Of a stretch of DNA of 47,377 nt, positions 8,057 to 14,066 are shown one piece after another. Made by a program: the position numbers and the translations under genes. The stretch is from an uncultured Bacteroidales bacterium (GTDB lineage Bacteria; Bacteroidota; Bacteroidia; Bacteroidales; Paludibacteraceae). The stretch covers positions 1 to 47,377 of the forward strand of contig ONMU01000031.1 in the NCBI GenBank assembly GCA_900319035.1. The letters are read 5' to 3'. Within the stretch, counting starts at the first letter, position 1. Each line of letters starts with the position of its first letter. Below the pieces are notes generated by a model. That model searched no databases. It was not told the DNA's origin and saw only the letters and a program-made list of their open reading frames with translations.

Positions 8057-9082
8057 TTATTTAATTTCAATAAACTTGTGCTCTTTCTTATTGAGCATGC
8101 CCTTCTTCTGCCATTCTGCTATTTTGGCATAGATTTTCTGTCCTTGAATTGGCGACTTTACTTCACGTACTCTAACACCCATTTCCGGGAAAAGTGATTG
8201 TTCGGTCGTTTGTTTCTCCAGTTCTCCACTTAATGGCAGTGTCTTATTCATGCCATCCATTTGCCACAAGTTCCATGAGATTAGATATGCAATGGACGGA
8301 TATGTCTTGGTTAATTTTGGGATAGGTTTCTTCAGTACGTTTGTGAAGAAGTCCTCGTAGAAATCTATGAACGTATAGAAAACGGCTTCACGTGCAAGTA
8401 GCAGGTTATCGCCTTGCCACTCGTATCCGTAAATGGATTTCAATGCGCATTCAGCCCAGAAAAGCCATTCCTGTTTGTTGGCTACGTTTTCATTTACGAT
8501 ACGGAGTTTGCGATCAAGCAGTCCTACGCGCATGTAGAGGTCGTCAATCGGTTCGCCTGTTGTGGTGTCGTAACGGCTAACCAGATATGGCGCTTCTCCG
8601 CAAGCTATTTCGAGACGCTTATCCCATACGTAGTCCTGCCAAGTCTTTCCTTCGGGGAAGGTTATCTTTTCGCGAATCGGTGTCCATGTATGATCCTCGT
8701 TCTCGTGATTGAAAACATCCTTGCGACCAAACCATGCTTCGTCGATAAGATTATTTTGCGCGTTGCATACCCATGAAGGCGTAAACACTTCGGCTTTCTC
8801 TCTTGTGCGTTTCTCCTGTTCCTCTTTGCTCTTGACGGCACGTGGACGCACCAATTTCTTGTTCTTGCCGGTTATGCTTGCAATTTGAATCTCGTCAAAG
8901 AAGCCAAATCCCTCGCCGCGCGATTCATACATATCGGTTGCCCAATAGATGTGGTGGTGATGCTCTTTGCCGTTCTCGTCATAGAATTTCGGGCGAGAAT
9001 GATCCCAAAGCAAACGCTCCAGCACGTTGGGCGCCAGTTTTAGGATTTCTTCTTCGAGTATGTCTATACGTTGGTTAGCCAT
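8057..9082 (-). CDS. DNA methyltransferase-like restriction subunit (subunit M) partnering the large R-M protein
   Basis: The 341-aa protein starts at MANQRIDILEEEILKLAPN (ATG 9082). An upstream in-frame ATG at 9151 would add 23 residues of poor character and is not favoured. It contains AEVFTPSWVCN (97-107), matching the N-terminal motif X region of N6-adenine methylases (xFTPxxV). It also has LEIACGEAPYL (157-167), matching a DPACGxGxFL-type AdoMet-binding motif I with alanine replacing the second glycine. No NPPY is present. In related Bacteroidales this gene type sits directly before a large helicase-methylase protein (established by memory, not searched). It probably supplies AdoMet-binding or specificity function to the complex. 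Confidence 0.72.
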   Translation of the reverse strand: MANQRIDILEEEILKLAPNVLERLLWDHSRPKFYDENGKEHHHHIYWATDMYESRGEGFGFFDEIQIASITGKNKKLVRPRAVKSKEEQEKRTREKAEVFTPSWVCNAQNNLIDEAWFGRKDVFNHENEDHTWTPIREKITFPEGKTWQDYVWDKRLEIACGEAPYLVSRYDTTTGEPIDDLYMRVGLLDRKLRIVNENVANKQEWLFWAECALKSIYGYEWQGDNLLLAREAVFYTFIDFYEDFFTNVLKKPIPKLTKTYPSIAYLISWNLWQMDGMNKTLPLSGELEKQTTEQSLFPEMGVRVREVKSPIQGQKIYAKIAEWQKKGMLNKKEHKFIEIK

Positions 9083-9150
9083 GGCCTTAAAATGACAAAA
9101 CCGAATAGCGTCGGCTATCCGGTTAATTAAAAGCACAGGCAAGCGGGGCA

Positions 9151-9256
9151 AGAGACAAGGTCGGCAAACTTTGCAATAATACCCCGCAAACCCATGCAGC
9201 GCACGGATAGCAGGGACATATATCTCTTTATTGCTTATGGTTTGCCGACCGTCTCT
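9151..9256. repeat. Long imperfect inverted repeat (about 24 paired positions)
   Basis: Left arm AGAGAC-aa-GGTCGGCAAAC-ttt-GCAATAA (9151-9180) pairs with TTATTGC-ttatg-GTTTGCCGACC-GTCTCT (ending 9256). About 50 nt form the apical region. It would fold in either strand and sits in the 5' region of the R-M operon. Confidence 0.7.
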
Positions 9257-9437
9257 AAAGATATACGCCTATTTGCTCGCTGTTACGATATGTAGTTTTC
9301 TATTTCTTTTGTTTCTATTCGTTACTATATATACACAAAAAGCGCAGGACCTGTATTGTTACTTGTCCTGCGATTTAGAGGCCTTAGGATTGCCCATCTT
9401 TGTCAGATACAAGCAACACAGAGCCTACGCTAAAAAA

Positions 9438-9475
9438 GTATATAGTTCTCCCATAGCAATAGGAGGGTTATATAC
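9438..9475 (+). repeat. 14-bp hairpin whose wobble pairs favour a plus-strand RNA
   Basis: GTATATAGTTCTCC (9438-9451) pairs with GGAGGGTTATATAC (9462-9475). Three positions are G-U wobbles if transcribed on the plus strand, but A-C mismatches on the minus strand. A run of six T follows on the minus side, so a minus-strand terminator for the AlbA_2 gene is the alternative. Confidence 0.55.
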
Positions 9476-9639
9476 CCAACGCAGACATCTATTGTTGCAT
9501 GCTTTGAACAAAGATTTGTGAAAGTTCCTAAGTTTCTAAATCGTCAAAACAAGCGTCAATAAACGCTATTTCAATATGTCTCCGCTTTTTTACGCTGTCG
9601 GAGCCAGCGGCTTGTTTAACCTACAAGCGGAGGGTTATT

Positions 9640-11172
9640 TTATATCAATTGCCAAACGCCTTTAACTTTGGAGTGCTCTTTGTTGATGTAGCCGTTATCT
9701 TTAAGCCATGCTATAGAACGTTGAACCGTATTATCATCGATGCCCAAATTTTCCTCAATCTGTACATATTTGATTGTTGGATTCTGGCGAATCAGCTCAA
9801 AGACATTCTTGACGGTCAGTGTAGGGAATGGGCATTTTTGAGTATTTTTACCCACATTTTCCCCCATTTGTGGGGGTTTTTGAGTATTTTTCCCCATATT
9901 TTCCCCCATTTGTGAGGATTTTATGTCAGATTCCGAGGAAATCAAGCCTTGCTCAATAGCCGCCTGGATGAGACGGTCGGGTATGGCGGATTTATGTTCA
10001 ACCACCATCACTGCCGTTCCGAAAGAGAAATCATATTGCGGTTCACCGTTCTCATTCTCTTTGAGATCCTCCTGCACCCGAAAGACACCACGACTTTGAC
10101 GATTGACATAACCCAGCACTTTCATCGCTTCTGCAATAACCAGATTGCGATAGTCATTGACGTAGGGGAAGTTATCAATCGTAGCACGACCGTACAAACC
10201 ACCATGATTCAGAATCTCTATACGGTCATCGTACTGATAGAACTGAATAGGTCCGTTGCTGGAGTAGTCACGATGGCAGATGGCGTTCATGAGCAACTCT
10301 CGGGTAGCCCAATCGGGATAATCAACCACCGTTTCTTCGCGGAGCGAACTCACAGGGATAGGACGACGGTTGACGATGGTGGTCTTGATAAACGTATCCA
10401 ACTCCTGAAGCGTAGTAAACAGGTTCTCTTTGAACTCGTGCTCCATCAATATCTCACCAGCGCGCGTCTTGCCTTTGTAACGTACGTATTGCACGTATGC
10501 ACCGGGGAAGAAACGGCGCAGGTTCTTAGCAAATAGCAGTACTCCGGCGTTCGTCGGACAATCGAAACGGATGTCATAGAAGCCTAACGAACTCAACTGA
10601 TATTTTACCTCACGCTTGTCATTGCGCAGCTCATCAGCCGGCATTGTCTTGGGCAGATAATTGAACTGGAAGAGGTTCATATCCAGATCATCCAGCGTGG
10701 CGTTGAAACACGGTGTGGCATCGAAAGTCAGCACATTGCTGTTGCGTTTCTCCATCAAAAGGCGTTCATCAGCCTCACTGGCGATACCTTTTCGTGGTCC
10801 GACACGCACCCATACGCGTCCTTTGTAACGAATGGGAGGGAAGACGTGCGGTTGCACCTCAACGGCCACGATGTCACCTTCTGGAAAGGACACTTTCTCA
10901 ACTACCATGCTGGGCTGTGGTTGGATGTTACCGTCAGTACGTATTGCAGCTACGTTCTTGAGCAGTTCATCCGTCACGCTGATGGGATGAATAGTACCGT
11001 CATCATTCACGCCGAGGAATAGGAAACCGGGCTTTTGATTGTTGGGAAGGTCATTGGCAAACGCACAGATAGCCTGACCAAACTTATCCGTATTGGTCGT
11101 GCTAATGGTTCGCTCTACTCGATCATTTTCCAGATCGTTCAGCAATGCCTGTATTTCCTCCTTTGTTAACAT
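9640..11172 (-). CDS. AlbA_2/Schlafen-type ATP-binding protein with C-terminal winged helix (RecG-like regulator)
   Basis: The 510-aa protein starts at ATG 11172 (MLTKEEIQALLNDLEN). A longer 524-aa form from 11214 would begin inside the promoter and is rejected. Residues 1-140 form an AlbA_2 domain (ICAFANDLPN, FLFLGVNDDG, VWVRVG). Around 270-400 there is a GHKL-like HATPase_c_4 region (LLMNAICHRDYSSNGPI, DDRIEILNHGGLYG). Residues 450-510 form a winged helix (VKNVFELIRQNPTIK, DDNTVQRSIAWLKDNGYI). A linker near 425-450 holds a tandem 14-residue repeat (QMGEN-GKNTQK twice). Such proteins are usually transcriptional regulators found near defence or mobile genes. A palindrome over its own promoter suggests autoregulation. 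Confidence 0.85.
   Translation of the reverse strand: MLTKEEIQALLNDLENDRVERTISTTNTDKFGQAICAFANDLPNNQKPGFLFLGVNDDGTIHPISVTDELLKNVAAIRTDGNIQPQPSMVVEKVSFPEGDIVAVEVQPHVFPPIRYKGRVWVRVGPRKGIASEADERLLMEKRNSNVLTFDATPCFNATLDDLDMNLFQFNYLPKTMPADELRNDKREVKYQLSSLGFYDIRFDCPTNAGVLLFAKNLRRFFPGAYVQYVRYKGKTRAGEILMEHEFKENLFTTLQELDTFIKTTIVNRRPIPVSSLREETVVDYPDWATRELLMNAICHRDYSSNGPIQFYQYDDRIEILNHGGLYGRATIDNFPYVNDYRNLVIAEAMKVLGYVNRQSRGVFRVQEDLKENENGEPQYDFSFGTAVMVVEHKSAIPDRLIQAAIEQGLISSESDIKSSQMGENMGKNTQKPPQMGENVGKNTQKCPFPTLTVKNVFELIRQNPTIKYVQIEENLGIDDNTVQRSIAWLKDNGYINKEHSKVKGVWQLI
9835..9912 (-). repeat. 42-bp in-frame tandem repeat inside the AlbA_2 gene
   Basis: Two near-identical 36-nt blocks (9835-9870 and 9877-9912) with a 42-bp period encode QMGEN(V/M)GKNTQK twice. 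They lie in the linker before the winged helix. This is probably slippage; copy number may vary between strains. Confidence 0.8.
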
Positions 11173-11194
11173 TTTAGAGCTCGTTTTATATGCC

Positions 11195-11212
11195 GCACGC
11201 AAAATTGCGTGC
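11195..11212. promoter_or_regulatory. Perfect 8+8 palindrome over the AlbA_2 gene start region, candidate operator
   Basis: GCACGCAA and TTGCGTGC are separated by 2 nt. The palindrome abuts the -7 box (11212-11219) and covers the expected transcription start. A dimeric regulator bound here would block initiation. The encoded winged-helix protein is the natural candidate (inference). Confidence 0.6.
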
Positions 11213-11243
11213 AAAGATACGAAAAAAATCTGGATTATGCAAG
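11212..11243 (-). promoter_or_regulatory. Bacteroidetes-type promoter of the AlbA_2 gene
   Basis: Minus strand: CTTG (11243-11240), 20-nt spacer, TATCTTTG (11219-11212). The predicted start near 11205 leaves a leader of about 33 nt before ATG 11172, which is why the 11172 start is preferred. Confidence 0.75.
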
Positions 11244-11474
11244 TTTTTCTTTATAAATCGTTCAAACAGAGTTTTTTTTGTCACAATTTTTTGATATAAG
11301 TGTGACAACTACAAGGTCAACATACCATATTTTCATTATTTTTGATCCGTTTTCACACCTCTTGAAAATAGACCAGAAATATGTTCGTTTTAGTCGTTCT
11401 TGTACCATTTTACTACCAGTCTAAAATAGAGCAAAATTCCTAAAAAATTGCATAAATTTTAGGAAAGAGTCTGG

Positions 11475-11504
11475 TAAAAAAGGAAGCGGGGTTGTGCCCC
11501 GCTT
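11475..11504 (-). terminator. Rho-independent terminator after ardA
   Basis: Minus strand AAGCGGGG-CACAA-CCCCGCTT forms an 8-bp stem and is followed by CC and TTTTTT. It begins 4 nt after the ardA stop codon. A separate 9-bp inverted repeat (TTCCTAAAA/TTTTAGGAA) lies just beyond, at 11437-11465. Confidence 0.9.
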
Positions 11505-11508
11505 GCCC

Positions 11509-12072
11509 TTAGTTCCGGAAGATGTGCCCATCGACCTCGGTGTAATCGCCACCCGTATCAAGGTTTCGCCATACTGCGGTGTAATCAATGCAGCATTGCA
11601 GCCACTGCGGCAAGTTCTTAAAGTAGCCGCACTCCTCGCACAGGTACTCGGCGAAATCTTCGGGGCTATTGTATTTGCCCTCGTAGCGATCCTCGAAATC
11701 TTCGAGCGTGCCCTCATCCCAATAGGTAAGATACGCTTCGTATGCTTCGCGCTTTTCCTCGCTCAGCTCGGCATAAGCTTTGATTTTATCGAACGTGCTT
11801 TCGCCCATGCAGCCCTCGCAATACCACTGCTCCGGGTAGTGCTCGTAATCTTGGAACATGAGTTCCGGCTCGGCTTCGTTGGCGTGCAAGCGGTTGCAAA
11901 ACTCCATAAAATCGTGGTAGTTCTCAAAGGTGGACAAATCAATCCACATGCCGTAGAGACTGCCGTTGTTGTACTTGGCATAGGTGCCACAATAGACTGC
12001 CGGGTTGCTGTTCTCATAGTGTGCAGCGTGTTCGCGGATTTCGTTCTTCGTTAATGGTTCTCTGTAGTTCAT
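11509..12072 (-). CDS. ardA: ArdA family antirestriction protein
   Basis: The 187-aa acidic protein matches ArdA, a DNA-mimicking inhibitor of type I restriction enzymes. Visible hallmarks: AVYCGTYAKYNNGSLYGMWI at about 25-44 (the N-terminal ArdA strand motif), FMEFCNRLHANEAEPELMFQD around 55-75, a highly acidic middle (EEKREAYEAYLTYWDEGTLEDFEDRYEGKY region), and the C-terminal PQWLQCCIDY...GDY...HIF. Length is in the family range. It lies downstream of a 57-aa acidic gene on the same strand and has its own terminator. ArdA is normally carried by conjugative or integrative elements, so this marks mobile DNA. Its neighbour here is an R-M system, which it might restrain or has been recruited beside. 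Confidence 0.9.
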   Translation of the reverse strand: MNYREPLTKNEIREHAAHYENSNPAVYCGTYAKYNNGSLYGMWIDLSTFENYHDFMEFCNRLHANEAEPELMFQDYEHYPEQWYCEGCMGESTFDKIKAYAELSEEKREAYEAYLTYWDEGTLEDFEDRYEGKYNSPEDFAEYLCEECGYFKNLPQWLQCCIDYTAVWRNLDTGGDYTEVDGHIFRN

Positions 12073-12109
12073 AATGCAAAAATTTTGATTGTTTATAAAT
12101 GTTAGTTAA

Positions 12110-12283
12110 TTAGCGCCAAACTTGGCTCGTGTACTGAAAATCTTCGTATTCCTCGTAAATATCTCCGAAATCGCTTTCTTCATTTGCGGTAATGCTGGAG
12201 CGGTGAGCAACCTTTACAAAACTTTGATTGTTGTTTGAGCGGCTTTCGAAATCGATACCAAATGAAATAGTTAGCTGTGCCAT
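12110..12283 (-). CDS. Small acidic hypothetical protein upstream of ardA
   Basis: The 57-aa frame begins at ATG 12283 (MAQLTISFGIDFESRSNNNQ) and ends in an acidic, aromatic tail (ESDFGDIYEEYEDFQYTSQVW). It lies 37 bp upstream of ardA on the same strand and probably shares its transcript. No family is recognised. The acidic tail resembles a DNA-mimic composition, like ArdA itself, but this is only a resemblance. A start 9 codons upstream (12310) is possible but less likely. Confidence 0.5.
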   Translation of the reverse strand: MAQLTISFGIDFESRSNNNQSFVKVAHRSSITANEESDFGDIYEEYEDFQYTSQVWR

Positions 12284-13519
12284 AATTGTATGTGTTTTAG
12301 AATTTAACATTTGCGTATAAAGCAGTTAGCGTTTGATATAACCTTTACGGTGCTTTACAAGTGTTCCGTGGGAGTGTTTGCAAGGTTTTCGGAATAATGT
12401 GTGGAGATTTTTTTAGTGACAATCGGAACGGCGAAACGTGCCCCGACCTTTCAAATCAACGTAGCGGTAACTAACTTTGCACCGGAAAGGATTGTATCAG
12501 ATAAACGCGGATCTGCTGCTGACAAATGTATTCGTATAGAAACATATACTTGGCATAGCAGACAGTTTCGGTATCGAGGGCGAAAAATCAAGCCCTCAAA
12601 TGACAAGCAATTAGAAAAAGAAATAATATGGGGAGGGAGAAGGCTGCCATCACGAATGGGTGGCGGCTGTGCTCGTATTGCAATGGCGTAGTTGCGACTG
12701 TAGCAGGCAGGCGGGAAAATAGCGAGTCAGAACTGAATACTTGGAGGTCTGCCGCCATTTTCGCGCCGGTATTAGCATAAATGATAATCTATGCCAATAC
12801 GCCTCCTACAGGTGCAGCGCCTGCATAACGGGCGTGCCGGGAAGGAGCGGAGAAGTAACAGCCGGGCGGCGGCGAAGCATGTTGAGGATAGTCAGAACTG
12901 AACACTTGGAGGTCTGCCCGAAAACACGCTGACCCAAAGCCCAGCCGTGGAGGTGTAGCGACTGTGCGTGGGAGAGTGATAGCAGCCTGTGCTGCAGCAG
13001 GCATTGGGAGGAGAGCGCTCGTATTGCAAGAGGCGAACAGTTGCGCCGGTACTGGGTAGGTTAAGAATTGCGGTCAGAACTGAACACTTGGAAGTCTGCC
13101 GCCATTCTCAACCGGTTTCGTGCCTGGTGTTCCGGGCAAAGAAAACCCAACTACTGGGGCAAATGCCTGCATAATGGGCGCGGAAGAGGGAGAGAAGGAT
13201 GGAACAGCAAAGTGGAGGGAGTGACCAAGGCGAACGGTCAGAACTGAACACTTGGAGGTCTGACCGCGAGACTTAACGACCAAAGCCTTGCCGTGGAGAA
13301 CGAACGACCGGAGGGAGGACAGCCTGCAGCAGCTTTATGGGGTGGTCAAGCCGGACGCTCGCAGGGTGTATGTGCAGCTGGTACAGCAAAGGGCTGTAGT
13401 CATCCACCGGAGGTAGTTGCAGCCACCGGCAGGTAGAGTGAAGGGCGCAGCTGCTTGGTCTGGACGAACAAACGTGACAGAAAGTGGTAGACCGTAGGTA
13501 GATGGCTTCTCTCCAATAT
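12284..13519. other. 1.24-kb gene-free, repeat-bearing region
   Basis: No coding frame with recognisable character. From 12672 the base composition is visibly more G+C-rich than the flanking genes. The region contains a weak plus-strand TAACTTTG box (12470-12477, upstream TTTC at 19-nt spacing), the tandem repeat at 12672-13340, and from 13453 a segment shared with 24289 onward. Confidence 0.6.
12672..13340. repeat. Two degenerate tandem units of about 346 bp with four shared boxes
   Basis: A 27-bp box (core GTCAGAACTGAA plus CTTGGAGGTCTG, slightly variable) starts at 12726, 12891, 13073 and 13237. Boxes 1 and 3 are followed by GCCGCCATT-rich text; boxes 2 and 4 are followed by other text. 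With the paired GCTCGTATTGCAA (12672/13015) and GCCTGCATAA-GGGCG segments, this shows a duplicated unit of about 346 bp. Each box can form an imperfect 7-bp stem (CAGAACT/AGGTCTG). Confidence 0.75.
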
Positions 13520-13587
13520 ATAAAAAAAGGCCCACCATGAAGTGAGCCTGATTGGGGTTAGGGGTTACGAGTTACGGAGCGCAGACA
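13453..13587. repeat. Segment nearly identical to 24289-24423 (copy 1)
   Basis: About 135 bp, differing at only a handful of positions from 24289-24423. It covers flanking DNA, the terminator hairpin and the last codons of the lipoprotein gene. Identity falls off inside the lipoprotein genes. Confidence 0.85.
13520..13549 (-). terminator. Rho-independent terminator of the first surface-protein cluster
   Basis: Minus strand AGGCTCAC-TTCATG-GTGGGCCT (8 pairs, one wobble) followed by TTTTTTT. The same hairpin ends the second cluster. Confidence 0.9.
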
Positions 13588-14066
13588 AAGGCCGGGATGA
13601 AGGGGTCGTCAGCATAGCCTTGCTGGGTGTCAGATACGTACGGAAAAGCGTCCTTGGCCTCAAAGAGGTTCTTATAATGCGCGGAATAGTAACGGAGCGT
13701 AACGGAAGTCGGTGTTACGCCTATAGGCGCACCGATATACAAATAGAAGAACCCCTCATTAGGAGACGCCACACCGAGACATGTTTCACCGGAGAAAGCA
13801 GCAAGGAGGTCGTTGTCCGTAAGGACAAAGTCCGCAGCGCTATTCGGGTATTGCGCCGCAAGATCCACCTTAATCACCGCCGTCATGGATGCAGCAAAAT
13901 CGTAATCAGAAGCAATGGTCCACGTGGGACGAGACGCATTGCCCACAAGGGATTCAGGGTCCCTGCCCTTGTCCTTGCACCCGGTTAGGGAGCAGAGGAC
14001 AAGGAACAAGGAGCAAAGAGCAAAGAGTTTTTTACAGTTTCTTACCTGTGACATCATATTTTTCAT
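13572..14066 (-). CDS. Surface lipoprotein sharing a domain with the neighbouring giant protein
   Basis: The 164-aa protein has a lipoprotein signal with lipobox LTGC at about residues 27-30 (CSLFLVLCSLTGCKDKG). A single beta-rich domain follows: ASMTAVIKVDL, DNDLLAAFSGETCLGVA, GFFYLYIGAP, SVTLRYYSAHYKNLFEAKDAF, and the end FIPAFVCAP. This pattern of M-(S/T)...ND-x-(L/V)-A-x-F...G-E...LG-A...YL...T-L recurs in the giant proteins near residue 2790-2900. The start at 14066 overlaps the giant gene by 35 bp (later ATGs at 14057 and 14054), implying coupled translation. It is a paralogue of the lipoprotein at 24408-24875. Function unknown; probably surface-exposed and associated with the giant protein. 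Confidence 0.8.
   Translation of the reverse strand: MKNMMSQVRNCKKLFALCSLFLVLCSLTGCKDKGRDPESLVGNASRPTWTIASDYDFAASMTAVIKVDLAAQYPNSAADFVLTDNDLLAAFSGETCLGVASPNEGFFYLYIGAPIGVTPTSVTLRYYSAHYKNLFEAKDAFPYVSDTQQGYADDPFIPAFVCAP

Larger units (their letters stand above)
9083..9639. other. 557-bp gene-free region rich in inverted repeats upstream of the R-M operon
   Basis: No convincing coding sequence or TAnnTTTG promoter was found. Structures seen: an 8-9 bp hairpin CCGAATAGC/GCTATCCGG near 9099-9122; a long nested inverted repeat at 9151-9256; an 8-bp hairpin at 9343-9372; a 14-bp hairpin at 9438-9475; and paired CTCCGCTT/AAGCGGAG arms at 9580-9632 downstream of the AlbA_2 gene. The region could hold the R-M leader, a small RNA, or both. 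Confidence 0.55.

Noticed and set aside
9083-9151. Start of the R-M small subunit at ATG 9151
   Set aside because: The added 23 residues look non-homologous, and ATG 9082 gives the natural MANQRIDILEEE start.
9151-9256. Retron-like msr/msd from the long inverted repeat
   Set aside because: No reverse transcriptase gene is present anywhere in the window.
9231-9521. A 96-codon plus-strand frame with a hydrophobic stretch
   Set aside because: It lies across several strong inverted repeats, the start is poor and no domain is visible. RNA structure explains the region better.
11437-11465. TTCCTAAAA/TTTTAGGAA inverted repeat as the ardA terminator
   Set aside because: A stronger G+C-rich hairpin with a T-run sits closer to the stop, at 11475-11504. 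This AT-rich repeat has no role I can support.
12726-13263. The four 27-bp boxes as a CRISPR array
   Set aside because: Spacing is 164-182 bp, boxes vary, the intervening DNA is itself duplicated, and no cas gene is present.
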